Shown: positions 25,785 through 35,632, numbered from the stretch's first letter. The stretch is DNA of 64,000 nucleotides from CBDCVY01 sp965223245 (GCA_965223245.1 CBDCVY010000013.1:682001-746000), one strand, 5' to 3'. Made by a program: numbers and translations. The notes: a model not told the origin generated them from the sequence alone.

Positions 25785-28277
25785 GTGATTTTTTTGCAAA
25801 ACAATCTAAGCGATTTGGTGAAAGTCCTTTTACTTACCTTTCTCTATTCGGTTTTTGGTTATTTGACAAGATTTTTGGTATTGCCAGAAGGTCAAATATC
25901 TTCAATTCTTCCTGCAGCGGGAATTGCTATTTATTTTTTATACCGATGGGGCAGTAAATTTTGGATCAGTGTTTTTCTAGGTTCGTTAATTTTGAGGGGT
26001 TTAACGGGTTCTGAATTTGGAGTGGACTCCTTTCCGGATATAAAAACTTGGGGCAATTTATTAGTTCTAGCAGGTGGAGAATCACTTCAGGCTTTTATTG
26101 GATCTTTATTTCTTAAGAAAATCAAAAATAATGGATTTCTAAATAAGGTGAAAAACTCACTTTATTTTGTAGTTTTTTGTGGGATCCTGTGCCCAATAAT
26201 AAGTCCAATTATGAATAGTATAATCATGTACTCAACTGATGTTGTCGAGTTGAGACAGTTGGGTTGGTATGTTCTTACGGGGTGGTTTGCAAACTCAACG
26301 GGAATTTTGATAATGATACCGCTTACTGATTTGATATTTAAAAAAGAGGAGGTAAATTTCGATCTTGTCCAAAAAATTGAACTCCTTATTTTTTTAGTAC
26401 TTATTTTTGTTGTTGGGCAATTAGTGTTTGGAGATTTAATGCAAAAATCTTCTTATCCATTAGTTTATACATTGTTCCCATTTTTAATTTGGGGTGTTTT
26501 TCGTTTTGAAAATTGGGGTGGGATTTTAGCTGTAGTCCTTGTTTGCGGCTTTGCTACCCTAGGTAGTATAAAAGGTGGAGGGCCTTTTGTGGGACGGCCC
26601 TATTTGGAATCAATTATTTTGTTGCAGGTTTACTGTTGGCTGGTTACTTCAATGACACATTTTCTTTCGGCGGCAATTCTTGAAAGGAGATTAACAGAAA
26701 CAAATCTAATTAATAGTGAAAAACGATTAAGGTTATTAACTGATAATTTGCCAATTTTGATTGCTTATCTTGATAGCAAGGGAAACAACAAATTTAATAA
26801 TAAACCCTATCAAGATTGCTTTGGTTACACTCAGGATGAAATATCAGGTATGAGTTTTAAAAATGTTTTAGGAGAAGGATCCTTTCAAAAAATTGAAGAA
26901 TCTTATAAAAAAGCTCTGTCCGGAAATTTTGTAAATTTTGAAAGCAACGTTTTAGATAAAATTGAAAATCAAATTTGGGTCGAAATCACAATGGTTCCGC
27001 ATAAAGATGACTTTAAAAAAATAGAAGGTGTGTTTGTTTTAGCCCAGAATATTACAGCAAGAAAAAAACTAGAAGAGGTATTGAAAAACGAAAATAGAAA
27101 GGTAAAGGAAATAATTAATTCTCTTCCCGCTGAAATTGCTGTATTGGATTGTCAGGGAAATATAGAGATGGTTAACAAAGCTTGGATGGAATATTCAGAA
27201 AAACATTGGAAGTTTTCATCGGAATTAGGGTTTGTAGGAATTAATTATTTGGAGGTTTGCGAAAATTCCGGTGAAAACGAATTGCATGAAAATATTCAAA
27301 AAATTTTAAATGGGGAAATTTCGGAGTATTCTGCAGAGTATCAACGTGACAGAGTTTTAGGATCAAAAAAGTATTTAATGCTGGTTAATTCATTTGAGGA
27401 AGGTATTAGGGGAGCCATTATTTCCTTTATAGATATTACCGACCAAAAAAAAGCGGAGGAACGGCTTGAGGAATATAAGAATCAATTGGAAGGGTTGGTT
27501 TTAAAAAGGACAAAAGAGCTTATAAAAGCTAATGACAAATTAAAAAATGAAATTCGTGAGAGGAAGAAAATTGAACAAAATTTGATAGTATCTCGCGAAG
27601 AATTAAGAAACCTGAACAGCAAATTAAGAACCATTCGGGAAGAAGAGAAAGTGAGAATTGCACGTGAAATTCATGATGAACTGGGTCAATTGTTAACCGC
27701 TTTTAAGTTCGATTTGACTTGGTTGAATAAATGGATTGAAAAACCTTCCTTCAAGATTAAAAGTAAAATTGATGAAATGTTTTCAAATATAGACAACTCA
27801 ATAAATAGTGTTAGAAGAATTTCTTCAGAATTAAGACCTAAAATTTTGGATGATTTGGGATTTTCTGAAGCCGTAAAATGGCTGTTAAATGATTTTAAAA
27901 GGAAAACTCAGATTGATTATAATTTAAGGATTGAGCCGAACATTATATCTATAAAATCTAATTTATCCATTGAAATGTTTAGGATGTTCCAGGAAATTCT
28001 AACCAATGTAGCGCGTCATTCTAAGGCCACAAGCCTAGAAGTTGAATTGATTGAAAGTCGTAAAAATCTTGAGTTAAAAGTTGTTGATAATGGTATTGGA
28101 ATTCAATCTTTTAAGGTGAACGATTCCGGGTCATTAGGATTAATTGGACTTCGTGAAAGAGCTTTTTTGTGGAAGGGCCAGGTTGAAATAATTGGAGTTG
28201 AAAATAAAGAGACTACTGTAATTATTACCATTCCTAAAAATAAAGAAAATAAATATGAGCAGAAAATCAAAAATTAA
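25785..28277 (+). CDS. MASE1-PAS-PAS sensor histidine kinase, NarX/DegS type
   Basis: This is an 830-residue kinase. About eight TM helices (residues 8-300) form a MASE1 integral-membrane sensor, followed by two PAS-like domains (about 310-430 and 435-565), a coiled-coil linker (570-615), and a HisKA_3 dimerisation domain with His630 in R-E-I-H-D-E-L-G-Q. The HATPase domain has N-V-A-R-H-S, D-N-G-I-G-I and G-L-I-G-L-R-E-R. This H-box type phosphorylates NarL/LuxR regulators, and one overlaps its 3' end by 23 bases. Translation starts at a GTG (25785), with a TTG at 25794 as alternative; no ATG fits. It sits between the two giant phosphatase-like genes and may control them, although it has no direct overlap with either. 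Confidence 0.9.
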   Translation: MIFLQNNLSDLVKVLLLTFLYSVFGYLTRFLVLPEGQISSILPAAGIAIYFLYRWGSKFWISVFLGSLILRGLTGSEFGVDSFPDIKTWGNLLVLAGGESLQAFIGSLFLKKIKNNGFLNKVKNSLYFVVFCGILCPIISPIMNSIIMYSTDVVELRQLGWYVLTGWFANSTGILIMIPLTDLIFKKEEVNFDLVQKIELLIFLVLIFVVGQLVFGDLMQKSSYPLVYTLFPFLIWGVFRFENWGGILAVVLVCGFATLGSIKGGGPFVGRPYLESIILLQVYCWLVTSMTHFLSAAILERRLTETNLINSEKRLRLLTDNLPILIAYLDSKGNNKFNNKPYQDCFGYTQDEISGMSFKNVLGEGSFQKIEESYKKALSGNFVNFESNVLDKIENQIWVEITMVPHKDDFKKIEGVFVLAQNITARKKLEEVLKNENRKVKEIINSLPAEIAVLDCQGNIEMVNKAWMEYSEKHWKFSSELGFVGINYLEVCENSGENELHENIQKILNGEISEYSAEYQRDRVLGSKKYLMLVNSFEEGIRGAIISFIDITDQKKAEERLEEYKNQLEGLVLKRTKELIKANDKLKNEIRERKKIEQNLIVSREELRNLNSKLRTIREEEKVRIAREIHDELGQLLTAFKFDLTWLNKWIEKPSFKIKSKIDEMFSNIDNSINSVRRISSELRPKILDDLGFSEAVKWLLNDFKRKTQIDYNLRIEPNIISIKSNLSIEMFRMFQEILTNVARHSKATSLEVELIESRKNLELKVVDNGIGIQSFKVNDSGSLGLIGLRERAFLWKGQVEIIGVENKETTVIITIPKNKENKYEQKIKN

Positions 28278-28902
28278 GATAATTATTGCTGATGACCACG
28301 CCATTGTACGTAAAGGTTTGGTCCAAATTATTTCCGAGATGCCAGAGTTTCAGCTTTTAGATGAAGCTACAAATGGAATGGAGCTTTTGGAAAAAGTAAA
28401 AAAGAATCCTCCCGATATTATTGTATTGGATATTGCAATGCCAAAAATGTCAGGCTGGGAAGTAATCCAGCATTTAGAAAAAAAATTTTCTAAGATACGG
28501 GTTATAGTTTTGAGTGTGTCCTCAGAAGAGGATTATGCAATTCAGTTTTATAAGGCGGGTGCTTGGGCTTACTTAACTAAAGATAGTGCTGCGGATCAAT
28601 TAGTTAAGGCGATAAAAAAAGTTGCTCAAGGTGAGCGATTTATAAGTGCTAATATTGCTGACAAACTAATTCTTTCTTTGAATGAACAATATAAGCCTCC
28701 ACCACATGGGAAACTTTCCCCACGTGAATTTCAAATTTTTTGCATGATTGCTGGAGGGAAAACTTTAACGGAAATAGCAAAGGATTTGAGTTTGGGTGTG
28801 GCCACTATTGGGACATATCGGAACAGAGTATTGAATAAAATGGAGTTAGAAAATAATGCTCAACTGACAAATTATGCCTATAAGAATAAAATTCTTTCTT
28901 AA
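28255..28902 (+). CDS. NarL/LuxR-family response regulator
   Basis: This 215-residue regulator is the partner of the overlapping MASE1 kinase. The receiver domain has the D-D-H start, the phosphorylation aspartate in I-V-L-D-I-A-M-P near residue 60, and K in L-T-K-D. The C-terminal LuxR-type helix-turn-helix has L-S-P-R-E-F-Q-I-F and the L-S-L-G-V-A-T-I-G-T-Y recognition helix. The first D-D and the K are intact, so it should respond to phosphorylation. Likely targets are nearby secreted-protein genes, but no binding site was identified. Confidence 0.93.
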   Translation: MSRKSKIKIIIADDHAIVRKGLVQIISEMPEFQLLDEATNGMELLEKVKKNPPDIIVLDIAMPKMSGWEVIQHLEKKFSKIRVIVLSVSSEEDYAIQFYKAGAWAYLTKDSAADQLVKAIKKVAQGERFISANIADKLILSLNEQYKPPPHGKLSPREFQIFCMIAGGKTLTEIAKDLSLGVATIGTYRNRVLNKMELENNAQLTNYAYKNKILS

Positions 28903-29052
28903 TGGAATATTTTAAATTTTGAAAACAAATAAAATTTTCATTTGAGGAAATAAAGATATTTATTGGTGAAGGGTTTTTTAGGATTTTTGATAGTTTTTGA
29001 GTTAAAATATTTGGAAATTTAAAAAATTTATTATTTCATGTCGGGAGGGATT

Positions 29053-29334
29053 ATGAAACTTAAACTAAAAGCTCACAACTTTAAACTTGTTTTTTGTGCA
29101 GGAATATTTTTAGTGTTTTCTAGCTGGATGCTCGGATGTACTCAATTGAAGGAGCGATTTGGAACTACAGAAGAGACTCCCGAATTAGCAATGGACAGGG
29201 AAAAATGCCAAAAGGAAGCAGACCGTATTGCTTCAGACTCAACAGCTAATGCAATCAAAAGAATGGATATTAGACGAGAAGCTTACAATGATTGTATGAA
29301 CAAAAAAGGACATAATAAATCAGTCACAAAATAA
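29053..29334 (+). CDS. Small putative lipoprotein
   Basis: This 93-residue protein has a basic start and a hydrophobic segment ending M-L-G-C, an acceptable lipobox, so it is probably lipid-anchored after signal peptidase II cleavage. The mature part (~63 residues) is charged and carries two further cysteines ~21 residues apart that could form a disulfide. The ATG at 29053 is preferred over one at 29038 because GGGAGGG lies between them at ribosome-site distance. It follows the NarL-type regulator by 150 bases and precedes another small gene. I recognise no family. Confidence 0.65.
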   Translation: MKLKLKAHNFKLVFCAGIFLVFSSWMLGCTQLKERFGTTEETPELAMDREKCQKEADRIASDSTANAIKRMDIRREAYNDCMNKKGHNKSVTK

Positions 29335-29389
29335 AAATCGTTCTCACAAATTGAAAAGTACTTTTTGAGAGGGGATTGTGAGGTGAATC

Positions 29390-29806
29390 ATGGCTTCAGA
29401 GCATAACCGTAGATTTTCTTTGGATAAGGTAGAAATTGACCCTAAATTGAAAAATCGTATTTTTTCTGCTGATGGGGATGAACATGTTGGTGATTGGGAC
29501 GGCGAAACTATTGAAGATTTGATTAAAGAATTAGATCGAGTCGAAGAGAATGTAGATGCTAATTATGCCAGTCTTCCACATCATACTAATGTTCCTGAGG
29601 ATCTTAGGGACCAGGTCGAAAAAGATTTTCCTATTTGGGCATGTGACTCTCAGGGAATGTGCTTAGTAGGTGAACAGGCGAATGAAGTGGTATCGATAGA
29701 AAAAATCCGCTCCCATTACGATAAAAAGCATGGAGGGGTAGAAGCTTTTAAAGAAAAACTGCGGTTAGAACGTCAAAAAATGATAGAGGACTTAAATCGG
29801 AAATAA
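29390..29806 (+). CDS. Hypothetical small acidic protein
   Basis: This 138-residue soluble protein is rich in D, E, K and H, with no signal peptide or TM helix. A C-x6-C spacing (A-C-D-S-Q-G-M-C) sits near residue 85, and the C-terminal ~35 residues look helical and charged. GAGG lies a few bases before the ATG. It is followed closely by a terminator hairpin shared with the convergent giant gene. I do not recognise the family and propose no function. Confidence 0.6.
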   Translation: MASEHNRRFSLDKVEIDPKLKNRIFSADGDEHVGDWDGETIEDLIKELDRVEENVDANYASLPHHTNVPEDLRDQVEKDFPIWACDSQGMCLVGEQANEVVSIEKIRSHYDKKHGGVEAFKEKLRLERQKMIEDLNRK

Positions 29807-29812
29807 TTTTGG

Positions 29813-29853
29813 AGCTTCTCATACAAATATTATTTGGATGGGGAGCTTTTTTT
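29813..29853 (+). terminator. Intrinsic terminator between convergent genes
   Basis: AGCTTCTC at 29813-29820 pairs with GGGGAGCT at 29840-29847 (two G-U pairs), followed by a run of seven T. It ends the plus-strand small gene and overlaps the stop region of the minus-strand giant gene. The opposite side is moderately A/T-rich and might serve that strand too. Confidence 0.65.
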
Positions 29854-32800
29854 AATATGGTAGCGTATAAGTAATACTTATTTTGGGTCCTCTGCTAAAA
29901 TCTTCGCGGGAACGGATCCCAATTCCATTACTGGAACCGGTTGACCTTATAATTAACCCATCGTTTGAAATGCTTCCATCAATCCAACCTTTCACCAAAT
30001 CAATTCCTTGCTGATTCAAGTTGATAGTTTTTAATCCACTGGAAGTTGAAGTAATAATTCCTATGACTTCGGTTCCTATATTGGATGTACTTGCGAATGT
30101 ATTCCAATTAACAGTCGTTTCAGACCAAGATGACTTAGCTTGAAATATTTCATGGTTTGCAGAGCTACCATTGAAAAGATCTAAGACAATATTTACGGAT
30201 TGAATAATTGCGCTACTAGGAATCGAAGAGATATCCCATTTTATGACACTCATTAATTCTCCATTTTGACCGTTGATTGGGTCTCTAGCTCGACCATCAA
30301 CCCATAATTCTATTTCTAACCCATCATTTTGCTGGGGAGAAGTTTCTATTAATTGTGCGTCCCTTGTTCCTGTGTATGAAGTATCAGGGTCAACATTATC
30401 TTGGAAACTTATGGCAAAGGGACCACTCGGTACTGCTTCTACTTCAACCGTCTGAGTATCGGTCCCAGAATTGCCTGTTGCATCTTGTGCAGTCCAAGTG
30501 ACTACTGTAACTCCTATAGGAAATTCTGCTGGGGCGTCATTAGTTAGCGACGTTACTCCTATGTTATCTGTTGCGGTTGCGGTACCAATATCCACTGGAG
30601 TGGTTTCACCTGTAGCCTGAGTATTAATGTCTGCTGGTGCATTCACAATTGGTGGTTCTGTGTCTTCACCTTCGGGAAGAATATAGGTAACTTCGAATTT
30701 AGGTTGGCCTTCCGATGACTCTCTTGAATGGAATGCGATACTATCATTATTGGAGTTCACTTGCTTTACACCAATGCCATTGTTGGAAATGGTTCCGTTC
30801 ACCCAATTCTGAACTAAGTTTATTCCTGCACCATTTAGGCTCACAGAATATTCTCCAAATATTCCTGCGGGAATTGTTCCCAAAACTGTAGAGCTGATAT
30901 TGGCGTTATAATTATTCCAAGTCACTGAATTCTCTGACCATGTACCTGAATTTTCCAACAAGTGAAATTCTCCTGAACTTAAATTGAATATAGTGAAAAT
31001 AACGCTGGCCGATTGGATAATCGCGTTTGATGGAATGCTTGATAAATCCCAGGATATTACAGTTGTTACTTCTCCATATTTGCCGTTATTTGGATCTGGT
31101 TGTACAAAGTCTACTGTTAGAAAATTTTGGTTCCCATAATTCGTATTCTTAGATGACTGCCTAAGAATAGAATCTCTGGTGCCAGAATAGTTGGAATTTG
31201 GCAATGATCCGTCTTGAAAAATTATGGTTACAGGTGCGCCTGTAGATTGTTCGACAGAAACGGTTTGTGAGTCGGAACTTGTATTTCCAGCCGCATCTTG
31301 GGCAGTCCAGGTCACAACAGTGGTGCCAATTGGAAATTCTGCCGGGGCATCATTAGTAATTGACGTTACTCCTACATTATCTGTTGCGGTTGCGGTACCA
31401 ATATTCACCGGGGTGGTTTCCTCAGATGAAACAGTATTAATATCTGCAGGAGCATTAATCACAGGGTCGGTAGTATCTGCAATCGTTATCGTATGTGAAT
31501 CTGTACCTGTATTACCCGCTGCATCTTGGGCGGTCCAAGTCACAACTGTGGTTCCAACGGAAAACTCAACAGGAGCATTATTTGTTAATGAAGTTACTCC
31601 TACATTATCAGTAGCGGTGGCGTTTCCAATTGAAACCGGTGTCGTTATTCCAGTTGCCTCCGTAGTTATGTTGGCAGGAGCTGTGACTACAGGTGACTCA
31701 GTATCCTCTCCTGAAGAGGGGGTACTGTAAGTAATGGTGAGTTTGGGCTGATCCGAGGAAGCTTCGCTGGAGTCAAAATCAATTCCATCGGAAGTTCCTC
31801 CACTTTTAATTATTACTCCATTATTGGCTATAGACCCATCTATCCAACCTTGGACTACGTCAATTCCAATTTCGTTTAAGGTGATTTCATTCTTGTTAAA
31901 AATGTTGGGTGGAATAGTACCCATCACTTCCAAACCAATTGCCCCACTTCCATTGAAAACATTCCAATTTACTGTGTTTTCTGACCAAGAAGCTTTGGCT
32001 TCGTATAAATTGTAAATACCATTGCTTGTATTAAATAAGTTAAAAGTAATAGAAGCGGCCTCGACAATTGCATTATTGGGTATAGAAGAGGTGTCCCAAG
32101 AAACCACTGAAATGACTTCTCCATAATTCCCATTAACCGGATCTGAGTCGGAACCATCTCCTAAAAGAAGGGTGGTATTTGCGAAATTGGAATTTGGAGA
32201 GCTTTCTCGTAAATATGCATCCTGAGTGCCATTGTAACCATTGAGGCCATTTTGAAAATTCCTCACAGTTGTCTCATTTGGTGGTGTGCCACCGCCTCCC
32301 GTTTCAGGTGAATTTTCCTGAATATTAAATTGGATACCTGGGTCTGCAATGGGTAAGTTGGCTTCATAGTCACGCACGTTGACAACAGTAAGGACTTGGG
32401 ATCCTGATGACGATGTTGCAGTGGTTAATCTAACAATTCGCGGATCACTCTGCCTTGTTGCATTGGTAACCGTAACTCCATTATCTAAGTTATAGTTGCT
32501 CTCAGTCTCCGCGCTGGATTCTTCGACTGGTTCAGAGAATTGGACATCTAGAGTTGTATTATTAATTCGGTGGATCGCAAAAAGGGTTGGTGCTACCGTA
32601 TCATTACCGTGAGTGATGGTAAATTTATCTCGAATCAATCCACTGTCATCCAAAAAACCAGCTTCCAAACGGTTCGCATAAATATCTAAGACCATTGATC
32701 CAAAAATTCCATCTCCCTGGTCAAGCTCTTTGTGCATGATCGGATGTTTGATAGAACTATTTGTTGTGGTATGGCGACTCGACATGCCCACTATGGCGTA

Positions 32801-33934
32801 TATTGTTCCGTCATTTCCTGTCTTTGTATATGCTCCGTCTGCTCCTGATTCTGGAAAGGATATGCCATTGTCAGATGTTAATCTGATTCCATTTTTTGCC
32901 AGGTATGATCGTTCATACCAATGATTATTTCCACTCAATACCAAATCAACGCCATGAGATTCTAGTATGGGGATCACATTCGCTCGTAGTTCAGTTGGAA
33001 TCGTACTATTGTTATTTGCGGCATTTGAAAATGCTGGGTTGTGAAAAATAGTAATAATCCATTCTTGATTTGTTGAACTCAAATCATTTTCTAACCAAGT
33101 CAGCATTCCAGACCCTGAGCTTCGTGAACGCGTTAGTGAATTAAGTACGACAACATGGATATTGCTAAAATCAAAAGAATAGAAGTCTTCAGCATTTGAG
33201 CTTGCACCTCCGAGCTCTCCATCTTTTGGAAATTCAAAAATATCAAAAAAAGGGCCAGATTGAGAATTAACATTTGAGTAAGGTTCACCATCTGAGAAGG
33301 TTGTCCAAAAAGTACTATTTCGCAAAATATCAGGGTACATGTCGAATAAGCCTCCTTCATATGCTCCATCTGAACCCTCTGAATAACCCCCATTTGTATA
33401 AGCGTTATCTCCCAATGCCAAAATTAAATCTGCTCTACGATTTCCTGTGTAAGTTTTAAAACCGTTTTTGACATTGTTTGCGTTATTATTTCCCGTTCCA
33501 AAATCCCCGATTACCCAGATCCGGGTCGGGTGTGGGCTTCCTCCACCTGGAGGTGTGATAAAGCTTCCGCGAGCTGAACTTTCATTTAAAGGCGAACTGG
33601 TAGTGCCAATTTCATAATAATAACGAGTTCCAGGACTTAAATTTGTCAATGTAACCCGGTGCTCTAACAATGTTTCACAACTGCCACATAGTGATTTATT
33701 CTTAGGAGCATTATCTGATTTAGTAGAATTGTAACTGCCTGGGGAGGTTCCATAATGAACACTATTATTATTTGATTCTAAACTATTAACTCTCCACTTT
33801 ATTACAACACTCGTTGCACTCAGTTTTTGCAAATAGGGACCTCGATCAACCGTTCCCGCTTGTGCTAAAGATTTTGAAAAAATTACCAATAAGAAAATAA
33901 ATAGAAGAATTCTATTAGAAAAATAATTTTTCAT
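29852..33934 (-). CDS. Second giant secreted protein: phosphatase-like head, Ig-like, three DNRLRE and three HYR modules
   Basis: This 1360-residue paralogue of the protein at 19457 has a signal peptide (1-26), an Fn3-like PAP N-terminal domain (about 28-125) and a metallophosphatase domain (about 138-440). An Ig-like domain (445-545), DNRLRE (560-735), two HYR (745-895), DNRLRE (900-1085), HYR (1090-1165) and a final DNRLRE (1170-1360) follow. The metal-1 ligands are intact (G-D-F-G, G-D-N-A-Y, last His of G-N-N-H), as is the H-N-P histidine. The GNH asparagine is D, and the first His of GHxH is N, the same positions altered in the paralogue. It lacks a C-terminal anchor and the GC-rich block of the first gene. 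It could be an extracellular phosphoesterase, a sugar- or matrix-binding protein, or both. Confidence 0.88.
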   Translation of the reverse strand: MKNYFSNRILLFIFLLVIFSKSLAQAGTVDRGPYLQKLSATSVVIKWRVNSLESNNNSVHYGTSPGSYNSTKSDNAPKNKSLCGSCETLLEHRVTLTNLSPGTRYYYEIGTTSSPLNESSARGSFITPPGGGSPHPTRIWVIGDFGTGNNNANNVKNGFKTYTGNRRADLILALGDNAYTNGGYSEGSDGAYEGGLFDMYPDILRNSTFWTTFSDGEPYSNVNSQSGPFFDIFEFPKDGELGGASSNAEDFYSFDFSNIHVVVLNSLTRSRSSGSGMLTWLENDLSSTNQEWIITIFHNPAFSNAANNNSTIPTELRANVIPILESHGVDLVLSGNNHWYERSYLAKNGIRLTSDNGISFPESGADGAYTKTGNDGTIYAIVGMSSRHTTTNSSIKHPIMHKELDQGDGIFGSMVLDIYANRLEAGFLDDSGLIRDKFTITHGNDTVAPTLFAIHRINNTTLDVQFSEPVEESSAETESNYNLDNGVTVTNATRQSDPRIVRLTTATSSSGSQVLTVVNVRDYEANLPIADPGIQFNIQENSPETGGGGTPPNETTVRNFQNGLNGYNGTQDAYLRESSPNSNFANTTLLLGDGSDSDPVNGNYGEVISVVSWDTSSIPNNAIVEAASITFNLFNTSNGIYNLYEAKASWSENTVNWNVFNGSGAIGLEVMGTIPPNIFNKNEITLNEIGIDVVQGWIDGSIANNGVIIKSGGTSDGIDFDSSEASSDQPKLTITYSTPSSGEDTESPVVTAPANITTEATGITTPVSIGNATATDNVGVTSLTNNAPVEFSVGTTVVTWTAQDAAGNTGTDSHTITIADTTDPVINAPADINTVSSEETTPVNIGTATATDNVGVTSITNDAPAEFPIGTTVVTWTAQDAAGNTSSDSQTVSVEQSTGAPVTIIFQDGSLPNSNYSGTRDSILRQSSKNTNYGNQNFLTVDFVQPDPNNGKYGEVTTVISWDLSSIPSNAIIQSASVIFTIFNLSSGEFHLLENSGTWSENSVTWNNYNANISSTVLGTIPAGIFGEYSVSLNGAGINLVQNWVNGTISNNGIGVKQVNSNNDSIAFHSRESSEGQPKFEVTYILPEGEDTEPPIVNAPADINTQATGETTPVDIGTATATDNIGVTSLTNDAPAEFPIGVTVVTWTAQDATGNSGTDTQTVEVEAVPSGPFAISFQDNVDPDTSYTGTRDAQLIETSPQQNDGLEIELWVDGRARDPINGQNGELMSVIKWDISSIPSSAIIQSVNIVLDLFNGSSANHEIFQAKSSWSETTVNWNTFASTSNIGTEVIGIITSTSSGLKTINLNQQGIDLVKGWIDGSISNDGLIIRSTGSSNGIGIRSREDFSRGPKISITYTLPY

Positions 33935-34473
33935 ACAATTCCTGATAAAAAAATGGCTATGTAGAAATAAATGTAGGTCTATAATTTGAAATTATGTTTT
34001 TGCTGTTAGGAAGCAAGAAATGGTAAAGCCTGCCAATACTTTACCTTCAAAGTTGATGCCAAATTAAGTGTCATTTTCGCAACAAATTTTTAGGAAGGGC
34101 AAGATTAATTGATCAGTCTGAAACATGTATCAAAGCTTATTAATAAAGGGGCATTCTTAGGTGAGTGAAAAATGGTTTAATTATTGAAAACAAGCTATTT
34201 GAAAATGTAGAAAAAAAATATCGGAAAGTCTATGATTTATTGAGGTTTAAATTTATCATTTGTTAAAATATTAATACGAGTATCAAAAAATTGAACACCC
34301 TAAAGTATCTATAACAAATAGATTAATTTGAAATGAAAATTTTCTGTCCTCGAAAAGTTTCATTTTGCATTTCGAGATTCCGAACTAAAGGATTGCGATT
34401 GGAAATGTTGGAGGATAAGTCTTGGGGTTTATAAGTATAATGAAAACGAATGGGGAATTAAAAATGGAGATCG
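33935..34473. other. 539-base gene-free region before the glycan locus
   Basis: This AT-rich spacer upstream of the second giant gene probably holds its promoter. It also lies downstream of the last gene of the nonulosonic-acid run. I see no reading frame, RNA gene, repeat or convincing terminator in it. Confidence 0.65.
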
Positions 34474-35619
34474 TTAACAAAGGGTAGATTTTATAATTTC
34501 TACAATTCTTTCTTGATCACTTATAGACATGTTAGTTCCTGAGGGAAGACAAATTCCCCGATTAAAAACTTCCTCTGAGAAACTTTCATTTGGCTTAGTG
34601 GAAAAATAGGGAACATTATTGAATAGGGGTTGAAGATGGAGGGGTTTCCAAACGGGCCTCGCTTCAATATTTTTATCTATTAGGGATTGAATAATTTCTT
34701 TAGCTGATGTTCTGCACTCCTGGGAATTAATTGTCATAACAGTCAACCAACGGTTAGACTTTCCATAAGAAGCCTCCGGCATAAAGCTAACTCCGGATTT
34801 ATTGGCGAAAGCTTCGTAATACCTTTGAAAAATTTGTCTCTTTTGTTGGACTCTTTGATCTAGAAGTTTTAGTTGTCCGCAGCCAATGGCAGCTAGCACA
34901 TTACTCATACGATAGTTGTAACCTAGTTCACTGTGTTCATAATGAAGAACGGGATCTCTTGCCTGTGTTGATAAATAGCGGGCTTTTTCCAAAGCGGGTG
35001 TATCGTCAGAAATAAGCATCCCTCCACCTGAGGTGGTTATTATCTTATTTCCGTTAAAAGAAAAGATACCAAATTTCCCTAATGAACCGCTAGCTTTTCC
35101 CTTATATGTAGCGCCCAAAGATTCGGCGGCATCTTCAATGATGGGAGTTTTAAATTGATTGCAGATCTCTTTCAATTTATCAAAGTCAGCACTTTGACCA
35201 TATAAATTTACAACGATAACGGCTTTCGGCATTCGATTGGTTTTTTTTGCATTTTCAAAAGCTCTTTCCAGGGCACTAGAAGATAAATTCCATGTTTCGG
35301 GATCTGAATCGATAAAAACCGGTTCTGCTCCTTGAAAAAGAATTGGAGTGGCACTACCAATAAATGTAAATGAGGAACAGAACACAACATCACCTTCGCT
35401 TACTCCCAATAAGCGTAAAGCTAGGTGAACTGCAGCTGTACCCGAAGAGACTGCCAATGCTCCATTGACTCCAGCATATTTTGCTAATTCGTTTTCGAAT
35501 TCTTCTTGATGAGGTCCGCAAGGAGCAATCCAATTAGAATCGAAGGCATTTTTAACAAATTGGATTTCTTCTTCTCCCATATGTGGAGGCGAAAGGTATA
35601 TTTTTTTATGATTTTCCAT
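34474..35619 (-). CDS. DegT/DnrJ/EryC1 sugar aminotransferase (LegC/PglE-like)
   Basis: This PLP-dependent aminotransferase transfers an amino group to the 4-keto position of a UDP-4-keto-6-deoxy-sugar. The 381 residues show the family core: S-S-G-T-A-A-V-H-L-A-L near 64, an E-D-A-A-E-S-L-G-A PLP-ring contact, and the Schiff-base lysine in S-F-N-G-N-K-I-I-T-T. The ATG at 35619 is used; a TTG at 35640 inside the upstream gene is possible. It follows the formyltransferase almost without a gap, suggesting that the new C4 amine is formylated next. Its donor ketosugar could come from the dehydratase at 55540. It is the last gene of the minus-strand nonulosonic-acid run. Confidence 0.88.
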   Translation of the reverse strand: MENHKKIYLSPPHMGEEEIQFVKNAFDSNWIAPCGPHQEEFENELAKYAGVNGALAVSSGTAAVHLALRLLGVSEGDVVFCSSFTFIGSATPILFQGAEPVFIDSDPETWNLSSSALERAFENAKKTNRMPKAVIVVNLYGQSADFDKLKEICNQFKTPIIEDAAESLGATYKGKASGSLGKFGIFSFNGNKIITTSGGGMLISDDTPALEKARYLSTQARDPVLHYEHSELGYNYRMSNVLAAIGCGQLKLLDQRVQQKRQIFQRYYEAFANKSGVSFMPEASYGKSNRWLTVMTINSQECRTSAKEIIQSLIDKNIEARPVWKPLHLQPLFNNVPYFSTKPNESFSEEVFNRGICLPSGTNMSISDQERIVEIIKSTLC

Positions 35620-35632
35620 TGGGTTCTGAAAA

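Noticed and set aside
31224..31730. 168-codon plus-strand frame inside the second giant gene
   Set aside because: It is also the antisense shadow of HYR repeats; the same low-complexity pattern appears in the other paralogue.
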